Shown: piece by piece, positions 12,919 to 24,976 of the stretch
How the letters are laid out: each line of letters opens with the position of its first letter
Numbering within the stretch: position 1 is the stretch's first letter
Assembly (NCBI GenBank): GCA_963978545.1
Contig: OZ021729.1
Coordinates: 13,977,501 to 14,041,500, forward strand
Length of the DNA: 64,000 nucleotides
DNA from: Linyphia triangularis
Taxonomy: Eukaryota > Arthropoda > Arachnida > Araneae > Linyphiidae
Reading direction: 5' to 3'
The notes under the pieces: model-generated
Databases searched by the model: none
Told to the model about the DNA's origin: nothing
What the model saw: the letters and a program-made list of their open reading frames with translations, nothing else
Position numbers and translations under genes: made by a program

Positions 12919-14469
12919 TATATTAATATTTTCTAATTTTTAGTAACTACAATAAAAGTTATTTAAATATCTATTGCATGATGATACATCAATTACTTGA
13001 TTAATATCAACTCATTAAAACATCGATAAAAAAGACTAAAATGAACATGGTGAAAGTTTATTCCTTACTCGCACTATAAGCAGGTATGACCACGATTAAA
13101 CATGTTTCTTACGTATTTTAAACATACTTATCATTTTAATAATGTTGCAAATATGTAATTGAACCAAATGTTCTGAAGTTTAAAAAGTTAATATAAAAAC
13201 ATATTGTAAATATCTTAAATTAATTTTTTTGTTAAAAATGTAATTTTGTTTGAATTCAACAAAAGGATGAGAGAAGAACCAAAAATTCACCAGATCACAT
13301 GCAATGTGTTGTATTTTTAAGTATAAGAATACACTGGAATGTACAAAATTAAATACATACGCGAAGAACATTGGAGTCAAACCTACTTTACCGTTACTCA
13401 AGACTCCATTATTAAAGTAAACCTGGTTTTAGATGCAAATATTTTTTCCAACGTGTGAATAAAAATTGAAACAAGTTTAGAATAACATTTGTTCCTTCTT
13501 GAAAATGAAAGAAATTCTTAACACTTTCCATTAAAAGATAGCATTTCAAAAATTTCTAACATTAGTCAAGTATAAGCCGTATCTTCTACACTTTGCATCA
13601 AACAATTTTCTGCCATTAAGGTAAATATCCAAGTTTCAGAAGCTACTATTGTTCTGATTTTAGTCAATGAATTAGATATATTTAATGAAATTCAATTCTC
13701 TAGCATTCCGTTTTGATTTTACCTAAATAAATTTATGAATCTCAATATCAAATACACCAATAAGGGTCTTATTTGTCTACTAAGAGACGTATTGATTCCA
13801 TGATGAAATTATGTTGAGTATCATAAAGCTTTCACATTTTAACCATTTAAATCTGAGAATGGGAATATATAATTCAATTTCCATTGCTTCCGTGTTTGCA
13901 CTTAAACTCCGCTAGTTCCATTTCCCTGCTTTGCTTGATATCCGACAGGGGACATTAAAAGGAGATCTAATTTCAAGATATAAAAGGAAATATTAATATT
14001 TAAACGATGTATGTATACGCTTTTTGAGGAATTGAAACCGAATACTTTTTTTTAAATACCAATTTTGTATCTCTAATTAATTACCTTTCTAAACATGTGT
14101 TGGTTATTTATAAGTATGAACAATTTATCTTTTATATCTGAATAGTGTAACGGGAACACTACGTTTTTATTTACTTATTATTATTTTTTTTTTTTTTTTT
14201 TTTAATAAGATTTAAATCGGTTTATGACAAAATGTGTTTTTCTGTTGTAATGTATCTTTTCTCAGAAACATCCAAATATTTTTTATCTAAACTATTTAAT
14301 ACAAATTACATATGTGCTTAAGTATATTCTGAAATGATTTTTTGAAAATAACTTGTATACTTATTGTTTAAAAAATCTTTTGTTGCTGAAAAAGGACGAT
14401 TTTTGATTGCCAATTTGTCATTTTCTTTAAAATCTCAACTTCAGTACAATAAAAACTGTTCATTTTATA
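12914..14469. other. Intronic AT-rich sequence, nothing recognised
   Basis: It contains a poly-T run near 14186-14203. The 73-codon minus-strand frame at 13180-13401 has no recognisable motif. Confidence 0.55.
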
Positions 14470-15010
14470 CACTATCTACCAATAAATAATTGGACACCTA
14501 TGATAAAAGCAATAAACACAATTTATTCAAATTCAATATGTGGTTGAGCCTGAAGCAATTGCAGTATTAACACTCCGGGGAATGCTTTCCACAAGTGTTT
14601 GGATGATGGATAGTAGTATTTTCTTCCACTTGGCTTGGAGTGGACATGTGCGTTCTTTCACCGATTTTGGACGGTTGCTGCACCCCTTAATTCGGCGATC
14701 CTACTCGTCCCAGAGGTGTTCCATAGGATTCACGTCTGGACTCTAAACAGGCCAGTCCAGTCGGTTCTGCCCGCTGTCATCATACTAATCCATGGTGGAC
14801 CTCGCAACATGACAAGTGGCTTTGTCATATTGGAAGTAACAATGATCCAACCCGTAAAATTGCCACAGCGTAGGGAGCACATAGTTATCTAGATTAGTGG
14901 AGTAGTAGTCAGCGTTGAGCCTACCATGAATTGGAATCAAGGGTGACGTAGATCAGGACTGCAGACATCCACAATTGCATGGGTGTCCAAATACTTATTG
15001 GTAGATAGTG
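14470..15010 (-). mobile_element. Tc1-like (DD34E) DNA transposon, internally deleted
   Basis: The 541-bp element has terminal inverted repeats beginning CACTATCTACCAATAA at both ends (about 33 bp, three mismatches) and is flanked by the TA duplication typical of Tc1/mariner (14468-14469 and 15011-15012). It keeps only the C-terminal part of the transposase on the minus strand, so it cannot mobilise itself. Confidence 0.9.
14533..14835 (-). pseudogene. Tc1 transposase C-terminal fragment with three in-frame stops
   Basis: One minus-strand frame of 101 codons, without a frameshift, reads FQYDKATCHVARS, then DWPV-stop-SPDVNPMEHLWDE, and ends at a natural stop. These are the second and third catalytic blocks of Tc1 transposases (usual forms FQQDNDPxH and DWPAQSPDLNPIEHLW). 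The Asp in QYD and the Glu in PME are separated by exactly 34 residues, the DD34E spacing. Stops at codons 17, 31 and 45 are TAG; the one at codon 31 replaces the usual Gln. The N-terminal DNA-binding domains and the first Asp are missing. In the intact enzyme this triad cuts and joins the transposon ends in the nucleus. Confidence 0.9.
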
Positions 15011-15293
15011 TATACAGAAAAAAATATTCGGACCTGTATACGATGTGGATTTTGAAAAAAAGGACATCGAAATATGCTAATTTGATATGGTTAGTATAAA
15101 AACTTCCAACTACCTTTTACCCAAGGGGAGCACGCCATCAAAAAATGAATTTCGAACCACAATCGACCTGAGAGGTCTTTCATGTATTTTATAGCGGAAA
15201 CATAATAAACACTTGAATTGAGGAAGTATCAAACATTTCTTTATTATCAAACATACAAGTTGCTCATTTTCAAAGAGTCTATAGCGATAAGAA

Positions 15294-16109
15294 CCGGGTT
15301 TCTGCCAAAATAAAATGTCACAAATCCATGACTTTTCATGACTTTCCAAGACTGATGCAAATAATTTTCCATGACTCAAGAAATCAAATCACACACACAC
15401 AAATAATAATAATAACCTGTATGAATTTTACTAACACGAACATAGTTAGCAAATCAATGCACCATAAAATAATTTTTATAAAGTTTTATTATTTTAAATT
15501 TAAGTAAAAAATCCTTGTTTCAGTAATTTCCAAATCAGAAGAAAAAAGGGGAAATCATTTCCCATTCTTTGATATTTTAGTGTTAAAAAACCTATTCAAT
15601 CTTTAATAATAAAGACATATTTGAAGAAAGAATAAGTCAATAATAATAAGTTATATAATCAAAAATCAAATGTTTAGATATCAACAATGCAAAACAAAAA
15701 AAAAAGAAGATGGGGTAAAAAATGTATATTCAAGCTTATCAAAACTGTTCATTTCAGTTCTCATATTATGAATTTTCTTTTTTACCTACGAGACCTTACT
15801 CGTGTGATGTAATAAATTTAGAGTTCAGAATTATTTTCAATGGCCTTGGTTTTTAATTGTGATCGTTGTTTCCGTCAAAACGTAAATAAAAACATGGCTG
15901 AATTTTCGATGAGCTGAATAGCGTTTATGACGTCACAGGTATGTGATTTTTCTTAAAATGTTTAATAATAATAGAAATTCACAGTATTTCCATGACTTAT
16001 CTCCATATTTTTGCTCAAATTCGTGACTTTCCATGACAAAATTTCCACAATATTCAAATTCATGACTTCCCATGACATTTCCTGCCTTTCCGTTTGCGCG
16101 GAAACCCTG
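15294..16109. mobile_element. Degenerate hAT-like non-autonomous element with CATGACTTT subterminal repeats
   Basis: The right end read inward is CAGGGTTTCCGCGC and the left end is CCGGGTTTCTGCC, similar to hAT terminal repeats of the CAGGGTTTCC type. Next to both ends lie clusters of ATGACTTTCCATGAC-like repeats (15331-15375; 15988-16076). No 8-bp duplication could be matched and no transposase is visible, so it is old or the borders are off. Confidence 0.5.
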
Positions 16110-16386
16110 TGAGTAGGGAGATCTCTCAGTGTGTGGGTTTCGCAGGGTTAAGAAAAATAAAAAGGTATTAAAACACCACATAATAAGCAAGAAGGAAGAA
16201 CAATTAAAGTCAACTTTGTTTTGTAAAAATAGACATAAAAAACGCATGACATCTTTGGCATAAGTATTGACCGACGGTAAACCCCCTCAAGGAGCCGGGA
16301 AGGCTAAACAGTTGAAAAGCAGACAAAAAGTACTATAAACGTTATAACATGCTTCAAAGAGTTTTTTAACTTCTGAGCTTTCTTAA

Positions 16387-16593
16387 CCTTTTGCACTCGA
16401 GGCCTTTTTCGCGCGTCAGCAACTTAAGAAGTTTCGCAGCATATTTGGTTCGGTTCGTGGTTGCAGATCCGCTTCAAAGAAGCTAAACACTGTCATTGCC
16501 TTGCATCGAATTTCCGCATCAAGTCTAGTGGTCTTCTCGAGTTGCGGCATCCAGTCATGAGACGTCTGAGAGGCGTCTCTCGAGCGCAAAGGG
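16387..16593. mobile_element. piggyBac-like MITE, about 207 bp
   Basis: The left end is TTAA followed by CCTTTTGCACTCGAGG. The right end read inward is CCCTTTGCGCTCGAGAG, next to a decayed TTCAA. TTAA flanks and CCCTTTGC ends fit piggyBac-type elements. The interior is richer in G+C than its surroundings and has no gene. Confidence 0.55.
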
Positions 16594-17762
16594 TTCAAAT
16601 CGCTTTCAAGTGACTTAAGCCTGTAGAAACTCAGAGCAATCTAATTATCACTTTTGTAAAATCTCGTTAGTGTTCCATTTTGTGAAATACATCTCCAATA
16701 CAGTCCAGCAATTGAAAGTTATTAAAATAAGTGATTTATTCTATAAGGAACACAAGGCATTCTTAAGCCTTAACTTTTTTACAACATTCTCCAGATTCCA
16801 TTTCTTCCGTATCCCCAATGCCCTTCTCCCTTCCTAGTTCTTTTCTCCGCTAGAGGGCCAGTGACACTAGCCCCACGCCCCACTACAAAGCCCTTCTTGT
16901 TTGGTTTTCACGTGTATACAATAGGGATGGAACGGATATCCGGCAAATATCCGATATATCCGGCTGATTTTTCAATATCCGAAACCCCGTCGGATATCCG
17001 ATTTGAAATTCCAGACATCCGATAATTTCATTCGGATATCCGGCCACTTGGTATCCACAAGAAATAATTTTTTGTAAAAAATAGCGATCTTTTGTGGACA
17101 AAGGGGAGACCGCATCCTATACTTTTTTTTCTTCTTGGACATAAATTGCAGTCAAGTTAGAAAACAAAAAAGTTCCTACTTGAGAACTATGCTTTCGCAT
17201 ACCCCTAACTTCAGAGATGAGCTAGGGCGCCGAGTTGATAAGCATAAACCATTCCTCCAATCTTTTTCCATACAAATCCTTCATACGTGTTTTGCAATAT
17301 GTTCTTTTCATTCCAAGTTTATGATCTGATTAATTCCAGATGTTATATTTGATTGCTTCTCCGTAAAACACGAACCGAAATTCTAATAAATAGTACTTTT
17401 TTTCCATAACATAAGCTACTTGTTAAGAGTTTTAGTTATTCTCACTTCCTCCTTTTTTTCTGACATTTGCTAGCGAGTAAAAAGCAATAAATAGCCAATA
17501 GCCAATGCGCACTCCTCAATGCTTTTTTTTTTTGTTCTATCGACGATAATACTCTACCCCTTTATGCTGTGAATGGTATGGTCTAATTTCTGATTTTTCA
17601 TTGGCAGAAGTTGAAAGCTGGTATATTTTTTCTGACGTAAAATGAAGTATTGTAATTTTTAGGTCTTTAACGCAGCGCCACAATGTGGAATTATATTTAG
17701 CTCTCTAGAATGTCTTGAATCATAGTTTTCTCCAATTACAATCCATTTTATAATTTTTAATA

Positions 17763-18112
17763 ATGGCTCATTTAAAATCACCCATTTGGAAGTATTTTAA
17801 AATTAATGGAAATGACGAAAGCAAAGCCCTATGTGTTACTTGCTCCACAGAATCGTTTAAAAAATATATTGTGCCCGGTAAAAGCCCAAAATCCTTTTCC
17901 ACAAAACCCTTATGGAACCACTTAATGAGTGTGCATAAGGAAATTCACCGAAGCTTAAAAGACTCACTAAATGCATCAAATATTGATGATCAATAAAAAA
18001 ACAATTCATCAAAACAAGAAATGCACGCAGACAACATTGGAATCGACATTATTTGTACCAAAATTGTGGAGTTTAGATGATCCTAAATCAAAAGCTTTAA
18101 CCGCAAAAATAT
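17763..18112 (+). pseudogene. BED zinc-finger exon of a hAT transposase, frameshifted
   Basis: The ATG at 17763 opens a 77-codon frame with W9-x2-F12, C24-x2-C27 and H53-x4-H58 (LCVTC ... LWNHLMSVHK), the BED-finger layout found at the N terminus of hAT transposases, where it binds the transposon ends. A stop at 17994-17996 is followed by a run of A; in the +1 frame from 18001 the protein continues as TTLESTLFVPKLW up to a GTAAGT donor at 18113, the acidic/TLE linker seen after BED fingers. A one-base indel in the A run therefore explains the break. No further exon with the DDE core remains inside the element. Confidence 0.82.
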
Positions 18113-18344
18113 GTAAGTACTAATTTTGTTTGTTTATATTAAATATATATTTTAAATATGGTATAACATAATGTTAAACGTATTTCTGAAATATTTTCAT
18201 CACATTGCAGAATGTTTGGTACAATTTTAAGTAACACAAACAAAATGGTGATGAAGTTTCAAAATTGTTCAGCAAGTGTAGGTATTGGCATCACTAAAAC
18301 ATCGTTTCATCAACTAAAGTTTAAATAAAAAAAATTAACTCAGT

Positions 18345-18590
18345 GGCGTGACAGCCCGTGTGGACCAAGGTCTGCTGGGCCCAGCTCAGCTTTCTTGACT
18401 GTGGCATTTATGTGTCACATGCAGATGTTCCGGTCAGATGGTCATTCTGACGCCGAACCCCAGTGTTTAGTTCCCAAGCATGCATGGTCCTCCTCAGTTT
18501 ATTTCTTTCAGGTATAAACAGCTAAGTCAAGCTTGCCCAGTCCGCGAATCAAACCATGGACCTGTGGCATGCAGTGCGGTGCGCTAACCA
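18345..18590 (-). mobile_element. tRNA-derived SINE (family 3) nested in the hAT element
   Basis: Read on the minus strand, TTAGTGGTTAGCGCACCG resembles an A box and GGTTTGATTCG a B box, followed by an unrelated higher-GC body. It is clearly different in base composition from the AT-rich transposon around it. Ends and target duplication are not certain. Confidence 0.6.
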
Positions 18591-19110
18591 CTAATTATAA
18601 TTTACTTAATACTTCATATCATGACCATTTTTTTCGTATAGCATATCGTATAACTATCGTTTTTAGTATAAAGACCGAATATCCGGCTGGATATCCGGTG
18701 AAATCCGTTTCGGATATCAGTATCCGGTAGACATGGTACCCCGGATATCCGAAATCCGGTATCCGGCAAAACTCACATCCGTTCCATCCCTAGTATACAA
18801 GCTCATGACACGATTTGATTGGGTGCAAATTTTTAGCAATCAATCAAAGAGTGAAGGGATTAATTAAATATCGATTCCTATTACCAAAATAGTAAGGCAT
18901 GCCTCAGGTATAGATAATTTGAAATTTGTAGTTCATAAGTGGCATTCAAACAGGACTTTTTTTTAAATAAATTCTGTAATTATTTTGTATTTATTTCCAA
19001 CGTTATGAGAGGGGTTCAAAAAAACTAAACACCTTTACATTTTATAATTATTTTATAAGAAATACCTGTGTAAATCTCAGATTTCTGGCTGGGTGGTAAG
19101 TAAGAGAATC

Positions 19111-20219
19111 TCTCAATATATAAGGCAAAGCCCTCACTCATCACTAATTTTTCCACTTCCCACATATCCACAACTCTAAAAATTGGTACAAATGTCAACA
19201 ATAGTAAACATAGAAAAGTAAGCTATTCTGATCCCAATTAACCAACTTTAAGGGGTTGAAAAGGGGTTAAACGATCCACACGTGAGATAATCGAATGACC
19301 TACTTCCCATTTCGTCACAACTCTGAAAACTGATGCAAATATCAACAAAGACGAACGTAGAAAAAGTAATCTATTCCGATCTCAATTAACCCACTTTGAG
19401 GGGTCAAAAAGGGGTTAAACGTTCCAAACGAGGGATATTCGAATGTCCTACTTCCCATTTAGTTACGCTTTCGAAAATTGGCACAAATGTCAACAATGGT
19501 AAACATAGAAAAAGTAAGCTATTCCAATCTCGAATGTAAGGGGCGAGAAGGGGCGTAAGAGGCCAGAAGGGGTTAAACGTTCCAAACGAAGGATATTCGA
19601 ATGTTCCACTTTTCATATGGTCATAACTCTGAAAATAAGTACAAATGTCAACAGAAACAAACATAGAAAAAGTAAGCTATTCCGATCTCAATTAACCAAC
19701 TTTGAAAGGTCGAAAAGGGGTTAAACGTTCCAAACGAGGAATATCCGAATATTCTTCTCCCAATGTAGTCATAATTCTGATATTTGGTACAAATGTTAAA
19801 AGGCCAAATGTAAAAAAAAGTTATTCCAATATCGATTTAGGAATTTTTAAGAGATGAAAAATCGACGCAACAATCAAACTATAAGCTCATGTCTCACTTC
19901 CAATACAGCTACAACTTAGAAATTTAAAGCTGAGAGTAAACATAAGCACAATAAACTATTGTAATCTCAATTACGTAATTAAAAAGGGTCCAAAGGGGGT
20001 TAAACGTTCTAAATGAGGGATATTCAAATGTATCATTTCCAATATAGTATTCACAATTATAAATTTTGAAAAAACTTCAACAAAGGAGAGTTCCAATTTT
20101 GATACATCAATTTGTCGAGCAACGCGAGCAAACGTCTGAAGTGTAGAATACATGAATGTCTTTTGATCGCTAAAATGCTCATGGTAAAATTTCGTAGCGC
20201 AGCAAGGGTATTCAGTTAA
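19111..20219 (+). mobile_element. Helitron-like non-autonomous element with about 150-bp internal tandem units
   Basis: It starts near TCTCAATATATAAGG and ends TTCGTAGCGCAGCAAGGG, then TATTCAGTTAA before a T. Inside, a roughly 148-159-bp unit containing AAACGTTCCAAACGAGG and TATTCGAATGT recurs with divergence near 19270, 19418, 19577, 19725 and 20004. A 5' TC, a 3' C/T-T-A-R end inserted between A and T, and no inverted repeats fit Helitrons. No Rep/helicase gene is present. The open frames at 19404-20153 are not coding. Confidence 0.55.
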
Positions 20220-20493
20220 TTAATAATAAGTGAAACATTCAGGTTTTTCGCTTTTATGGGTATAGATAAACAACAAGAAAAATAAGATTTATTTGTTGGT
20301 AGCAGTTCAACTATTTACTTGGTTGGAGACGAGAACTCTTCTAAATGACATAGGTTATAGCCCAAATGGGTGCACTAAAATATTTTTGAAGTAGAAATTA
20401 TCCATAAACGCCTTTAAACCTCAAAAGTGGATGCTTTTCTAAAATTATTACTTTGAGGAACCGTAGACAGAGAAAAAGCATAATTTGAATTTA

Positions 20494-21727
20494 TCTATAA
20501 TAATAAAACAAGCTGTCTGTCTGTCTGTGTCTCTGTGGATCTATAGAAACCTACTTAAAATTGGAGTAGAGCTCTGAAATTTTCAACACAGTAAGTTTTG
20601 GCTTTCTAATTTTATGTATGTTTAACAGAATGTTAAAATTTTAATTAGTTCTATTTTAATTAATTTTTGTAAATAATTTATTTTTTACAAAGTGACTTCA
20701 AATAGAGATACAGCTCTGAAATTTTCAACATAAGTAGTTTTGGCCTTCTAATTGGACTTTTGAAAAACAGAATTAAAAAATTTTATTTAGTTCTTTTTTA
20801 ATTAACTTTTTTAATTTATTAATAAATATTTTACAAAACGATTTCTAATAGGGCTACAGCTCTGAAATTTTCAGCATAAGTAGTTTTAGCCTTCTAATTG
20901 GACTTTTGAAAAACAGAATTTTTAAATTTTTATTTAGTTCTTTTTTAATTAATTAATAGTTTACAAAATGATTTCTAATAAGGCTACAGCTCTAAAATTT
21001 TTAACATAAGTAGTTTTGGCCTTCAAATTGGATTTTTGAAAAACAGAATTTTAAATTTTTGTTTAGTCCATTTTTGATTAATTTTTTAATTAATAAATAT
21101 TTTACAAAACGACTTCTAATAGGGCTACATTTTTGAAATTTTCAATACAAATAGCCTTCTAATTGGACTTTCGTCAAAAAGAATGTTAAAATTTTAATTT
21201 GTTTTTTTAATGAATTTTTAATTAATAATTCCACAAAAAGCGACTTCTAATAGTCCTAGAGCGCTGAAAGTTTCAACATAAGTAGTTTTGACCTTTTAAT
21301 TTTGCTTTTTACAAACATCACGTGTTAAAATATTCTTAAAGGGGTGTTGTATTATAGTTATTAACGGGAAATTATTTTTATTGTTTCTCGACAAGAGAGG
21401 GGCTTCTAATATTAAGGCTTTGCGTAGCAATTAGTTTTTAGTGTGTTTGGCGACCTTACGCTTACGCAGCAATGAACCTTTCATCGAGCAAAGCTAGTTC
21501 ACGTTTGCATAGCAATGAACCTTTCAACGAGTTAAGTAAGCCTGTGCTTATGTGTCATTGACTTTTTCACGAGCTCGATTTCGCTTTGCGATGAATCTTC
21601 CTGCGAGCGAAGAGCCAAAAATTGGATTCTATACACCAATAACGACTTTACGCAATGCGGGGCCTCATAGCTGGCTAAAATAATGCACTTAGTAAAATTT
21701 CCTGGCGAAGCACGGGTATTTAGCTAG
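20494..21727 (+). mobile_element. Helitron-like non-autonomous element, copy A
   Basis: It begins TCTATAATAATAAAACAAGC after an A and ends GCACGGGTATTTAGCTAG before a T, matching Helitron 5'-TC and 3'-CTAG ends in an A/T target. The first 0.8 kb is built of degenerate tandem units of about 120-150 bp, each with CAGCTCTGAAATTTTCAACA, then TTTTGGCCTTCTAATTGGAC. The 3' part has GC-richer GCGAAGCGAGC-like repeats. A second, collinear copy lies at 42684-43881. Confidence 0.65.
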
Positions 21728-23323
21728 TAAGCAATATATTAGTCAGAAGAAGGAACAATTATATTTGGGAATGTTTAATACATAAAGAATTATCAAAGAA
21801 ATACTCTTTTTTTTAAATTACGAAAATTTCAAAAGATCGTAGAAGGCTAAAGGTAGAATTTATTATACCATTGTTCACTTGAATATATATTTTGTGTTGA
21901 AAAATGCTCCCTGAACATTTTGTAACACCGAAATGGCATATTTCCACCAAATTTATGTTTAAAACGCTGAAGACTTATAAATCTGAAAATAATAGTTCAA
22001 GGTGTCTTAGACATTAGACAACGTGGGGGAATCTGCATATGTTATGGAATGCGAAATACTTTACAAACTATTTTCTAAGCAAATTTTGTGGCTCAGGTTT
22101 CTTTTAAATCTGAGTTTTGGAAATCAGACAGTCTGGATCCATGGCTGGATACGGAAAGATTGTGCTTCTACAAAAATTCTACTTGGAAATTTAGAATTTT
22201 AGTGTGGAATCCATGTAGTATAGTGAGCTGAAGAGGTTCAAGAAGAAATATTTATGCAAAGTACACGCATTGGCTTGTTCATAAAATGTTCGACCCAAAA
22301 CTTGCTATTTTTAAGGTCTGAAAACAACTAAATGGATAAAGATAATACAGGCTGTAACGTGCTTACCTGAAACTTATTTTATCTTAAAACTTGAGAAACT
22401 GAAATTCACGCTGTCTTTACTTGTGCGAGAATTTTTTTAGAACTCGTAATACACCAAAAAACGCCACGGAAAGCCGTAAAAATGCACTTTCACAAAACTA
22501 CTATTTTAAAGCAAAAAAAAAAATTCTACAAAAACATTTCTCCGTTCGAATTTCAAAAAGGTGTATTTGAAGTATATTTTAAGCCATAGGATCCGAAAGC
22601 CATCGGAACGAAATTCGTTAATGAGCTCAATATGTTAATTTAGATAATAAAAGAAAGTAATTTACTTAAGAGTTATATTTGGTGAAGCCACGTTAAAAAG
22701 TATAGAAACAATTTAGAATATGGACTTCTTAGAATAGATAATTATATTTAATTGCGCAAATTGTATTGCTTCAAATAAAAGAGAAAAATAAAGGTAATTA
22801 ATTCCCTTTAATGACCCCAATTATAAGTATTTGAGAGGAAGAGGTGTGTTTACTTACTCACTGTTTACTAATTATTTTGTAATTGGTTAAGTAGCGCCAT
22901 CAGCTGCTTTCAAACGATAATACTAGAACACAAACTATGAAAATCTACTAATCTATGATAAAATTATTAATGATAAAAATGTACTTATTTGAAACTATTT
23001 GTAAGCCCCGGTGTTACTATAATTGTTCTATATACTATAAAGTATTTAATTTTGAAATGTATGTTTGAAAATAACAAAAGTTTACAGTTTCTATTGGAAC
23101 CTTTATTTGATCGTAATATCTCATAAATAAAACACATCCATTAAAAGGTAAATTGTGCTTTGTAAATAAGTCCTTAAATTGGTAACATTGTAAACCTGAT
23201 AATCCTTATACGTTTAATCTGGATAACCTTTATACACTGTTAAATCGAAGGGTACTTAGAAGTAAGTAGAATGCACACATTTTCATATCAATGGATCTTT
23301 CATCATAGCTACGAAAACACTAT
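21728..23323. other. Intronic AT-rich sequence, nothing recognised
   Basis: No open frame of note, no tandem repeat and no identifiable element. Confidence 0.55.
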
Positions 23324-23675
23324 TGTTGTGAATTTTCCACAAAGGCAATGAGGGTACAGTTTTTATTAGATAAAAACTATTATTTATTCGCTCTTCAAAG
23401 GCACACAAAATTTAATTGAAGAACAGTGCAATCAATATCAAGCTTCAATAACAACAACTTCGAATTCGACGATAATTCAGTTCAGGCACACTCAAAGCGT
23501 TCGGCTTTCATCGAGTTCCAAAGTCAAACTGAAAACTTTCCCGATCTGAGGTCTTATTTATACAGGCGCGAGCGAATCTTCTTGAAACATTCAGCCAACT
23601 CGTCAAATAAGAGAAACATCTTGAAATTTCCCGATTGCTTTAGGTGTTGCCACCTTTTTCTAACCTGTATTATCA
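23324..23675 (-). mobile_element. Possible solo LTR
   Basis: A GC-richer 352-bp block starts TGTTGTGAAT and ends TTATCA, with near-matching 4-base flanks (CTAT / CTGT). On the minus strand it has a promoter-like GCGCCTGTATAAATAAGACC and later AATAAATAATAG and AATAAAAACTG signals, as expected of an LTR. The 87-codon + frame inside is not recognised and is probably incidental. Confidence 0.4.
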
Positions 23676-24149
23676 CTGTTAATAAATAAAATAATATGAA
23701 ATAAATTACAATAGAATTTTAAATTAATACGTCACTATTTACAACTATATACAGAAAATTTGTGTAACACTATTTTCAATTACGAGTTAGACAAATACTC
23801 CTTTAAAAAAATTATATTGAAAAAAAGCGCTCAAATCCTGGTTTCTAACCATCGACTTTTTCAAAAAACAGCTTGTCATCTTTCCCTTTTGATCATAGCA
23901 TCTCGTCATATTCTTCCTCAATATAGCAAGGATTAATAATTTAAAAATTCAGATGAAAATAATGTTGTAGACTTTGGTTGTGGGGGATACGGGGATTTCT
24001 TGTTCAAAAAACAATAAGATCTGTGATCTCCAAAAGTATGTTGGACTAAATAACTAAATTGGACATGAACCAAGTTTAAATAATATATGATTTATTGAAA
24101 TAATCACTTTACCTGAAATCAATTTACATTTAGTTTAATTTCATTAATC

Positions 24150-24173
24150 AAGTGACCAAGATTTACCCCGGCT
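24150..24173. repeat. Perfect GC hairpin TTACCCCG-GCTT-CGGGGTAA
   Basis: An 8-bp stem with a 4-base loop sits in otherwise AT-rich DNA, 3' of the minus-strand ORF at 24433-24939. GATTACCCC-like strings recur near 25280-25310. Confidence 0.7.
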
Positions 24174-24432
24174 TCGGGGTAATTATTGATCACATATGGA
24201 GGTAAGTATTAGTCACAACTTGTTTTTATATTTTTTAATCACAAAAGTAAATTAATACAATTAATTATCAATATTTAGTGCTTGCAAAGTTTATATACAT
24301 ATGTAATAGATTAAGTGAGGAAGAATTTAAATTATATTATTTATTTAGACGTTGATATTACAAACGAATATACTTTAAATCTACAATTATTGACACAATT
24401 TTTTACAACATTTGCGAGCAATATTAATTGCA

Positions 24433-24939
24433 TTAGTATCTACCACCAAGGGATTTGTTCCCTTTAAAATTACTAGAACATAGAATAAATATTTCATATT
24501 GATAATTTGTCATTTTTCGCTTTGACCAGCAAAAGTTAAAAGAGCCTTGTTCAAGACATTTATTTTCAACTCTCTTTTCATCCAGTATGTTTGTAATTTT
24601 CCTAATGTAAAATGGATTACTGTCATAATAAATGGCATAATACAACTGTTCCTTAAATGTACCACTGATATTATAAAGCAATTTCTTAACATACTGTAAG
24701 ATTGAATTCTTTTTTAACTGGATTTCAACTGTTCTCAATTCAATTGTTTCTACATTATTATTCTCAATCTCCCCATCAGATGTTTCAAAACATGTCGGTT
24801 TTGCTGATGGTGAGGCATCGATATTATTATCAATTAAAGCTTTTGTTTCTTTGCCAATAGGGATTTTATTCGTGTGCATTATTTTCTCTTCCAGATTCTG
24901 TTTTGTATCGGCCTTATCTTTTTCTCGTTCTGCTACCAT
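24433..24939 (-). CDS. Unrecognised 168-codon ORF
   Basis: This is the longest non-repetitive open frame in the window, notable because the DNA is AT-rich and rich in stop codons. The predicted product is hydrophilic and lysine/glutamate-rich at the N terminus (REKDKADTKQNLEEK), with a middle Asn/Glu-rich acidic stretch and a C-terminal part rich in Tyr, Phe and Ile with four Cys (at about 49 in the N half; later FNFCW and ILCSS). I recognise no family and see no signal peptide or membrane helix. Going upstream, the frame is closed by a TGA 16 codons before the ATG. Two + strand open frames lie beside it (24977-25174 and about 25200-25440). It could be a gene of a mobile element, a host exon or chance. 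Confidence 0.3.
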   Translation of the reverse strand: MVAEREKDKADTKQNLEEKIMHTNKIPIGKETKALIDNNIDASPSAKPTCFETSDGEIENNNVETIELRTVEIQLKKNSILQYVKKLLYNISGTFKEQLYYAIYYDSNPFYIRKITNILDEKRVENKCLEQGSFNFCWSKRKMTNYQYEIFILCSSNFKGNKSLGGRY

Positions 24940-24976
24940 ATCCAGAAAATTGTGATTTGTAATAACAGCTGAGTTT

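Larger units (their letters stand above)
16922..18792 (+). mobile_element. hAT-family DNA transposon, defective, with BED finger and nested SINE
   Basis: The ends are perfect 16-bp inverted repeats TAGGGATGGAACGGAT, flanked by a perfect 8-bp target duplication GTATACAA (16914-16921 and 18793-18800), the hallmark of hAT elements. Both subterminal zones (16932-17055; 18669-18775) are packed with ATATCCGG/CGGATATCC repeats, the kind of sites a hAT transposase binds. The 1,871-bp body contains a BED zinc-finger exon (17763-18112) but no catalytic core or hAT dimerisation domain, and a SINE-like insertion around 18345-18590. It is therefore non-autonomous. Confidence 0.92.

Noticed and set aside
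14540..14892. 68- and 85-codon + frames
   Set aside because: They are antisense shadows of the Tc1 transposase relic.
19404..20153. 86- and 60-codon minus-strand frames with similar PSFGTFNPFWP strings
   Set aside because: The similarity arises from the internal tandem units of the Helitron-like element.
23426..23689. 87-codon + frame as a small gene
   Set aside because: It lies inside a possible LTR with promoter and poly-A signals on the other strand, and has no family motif.
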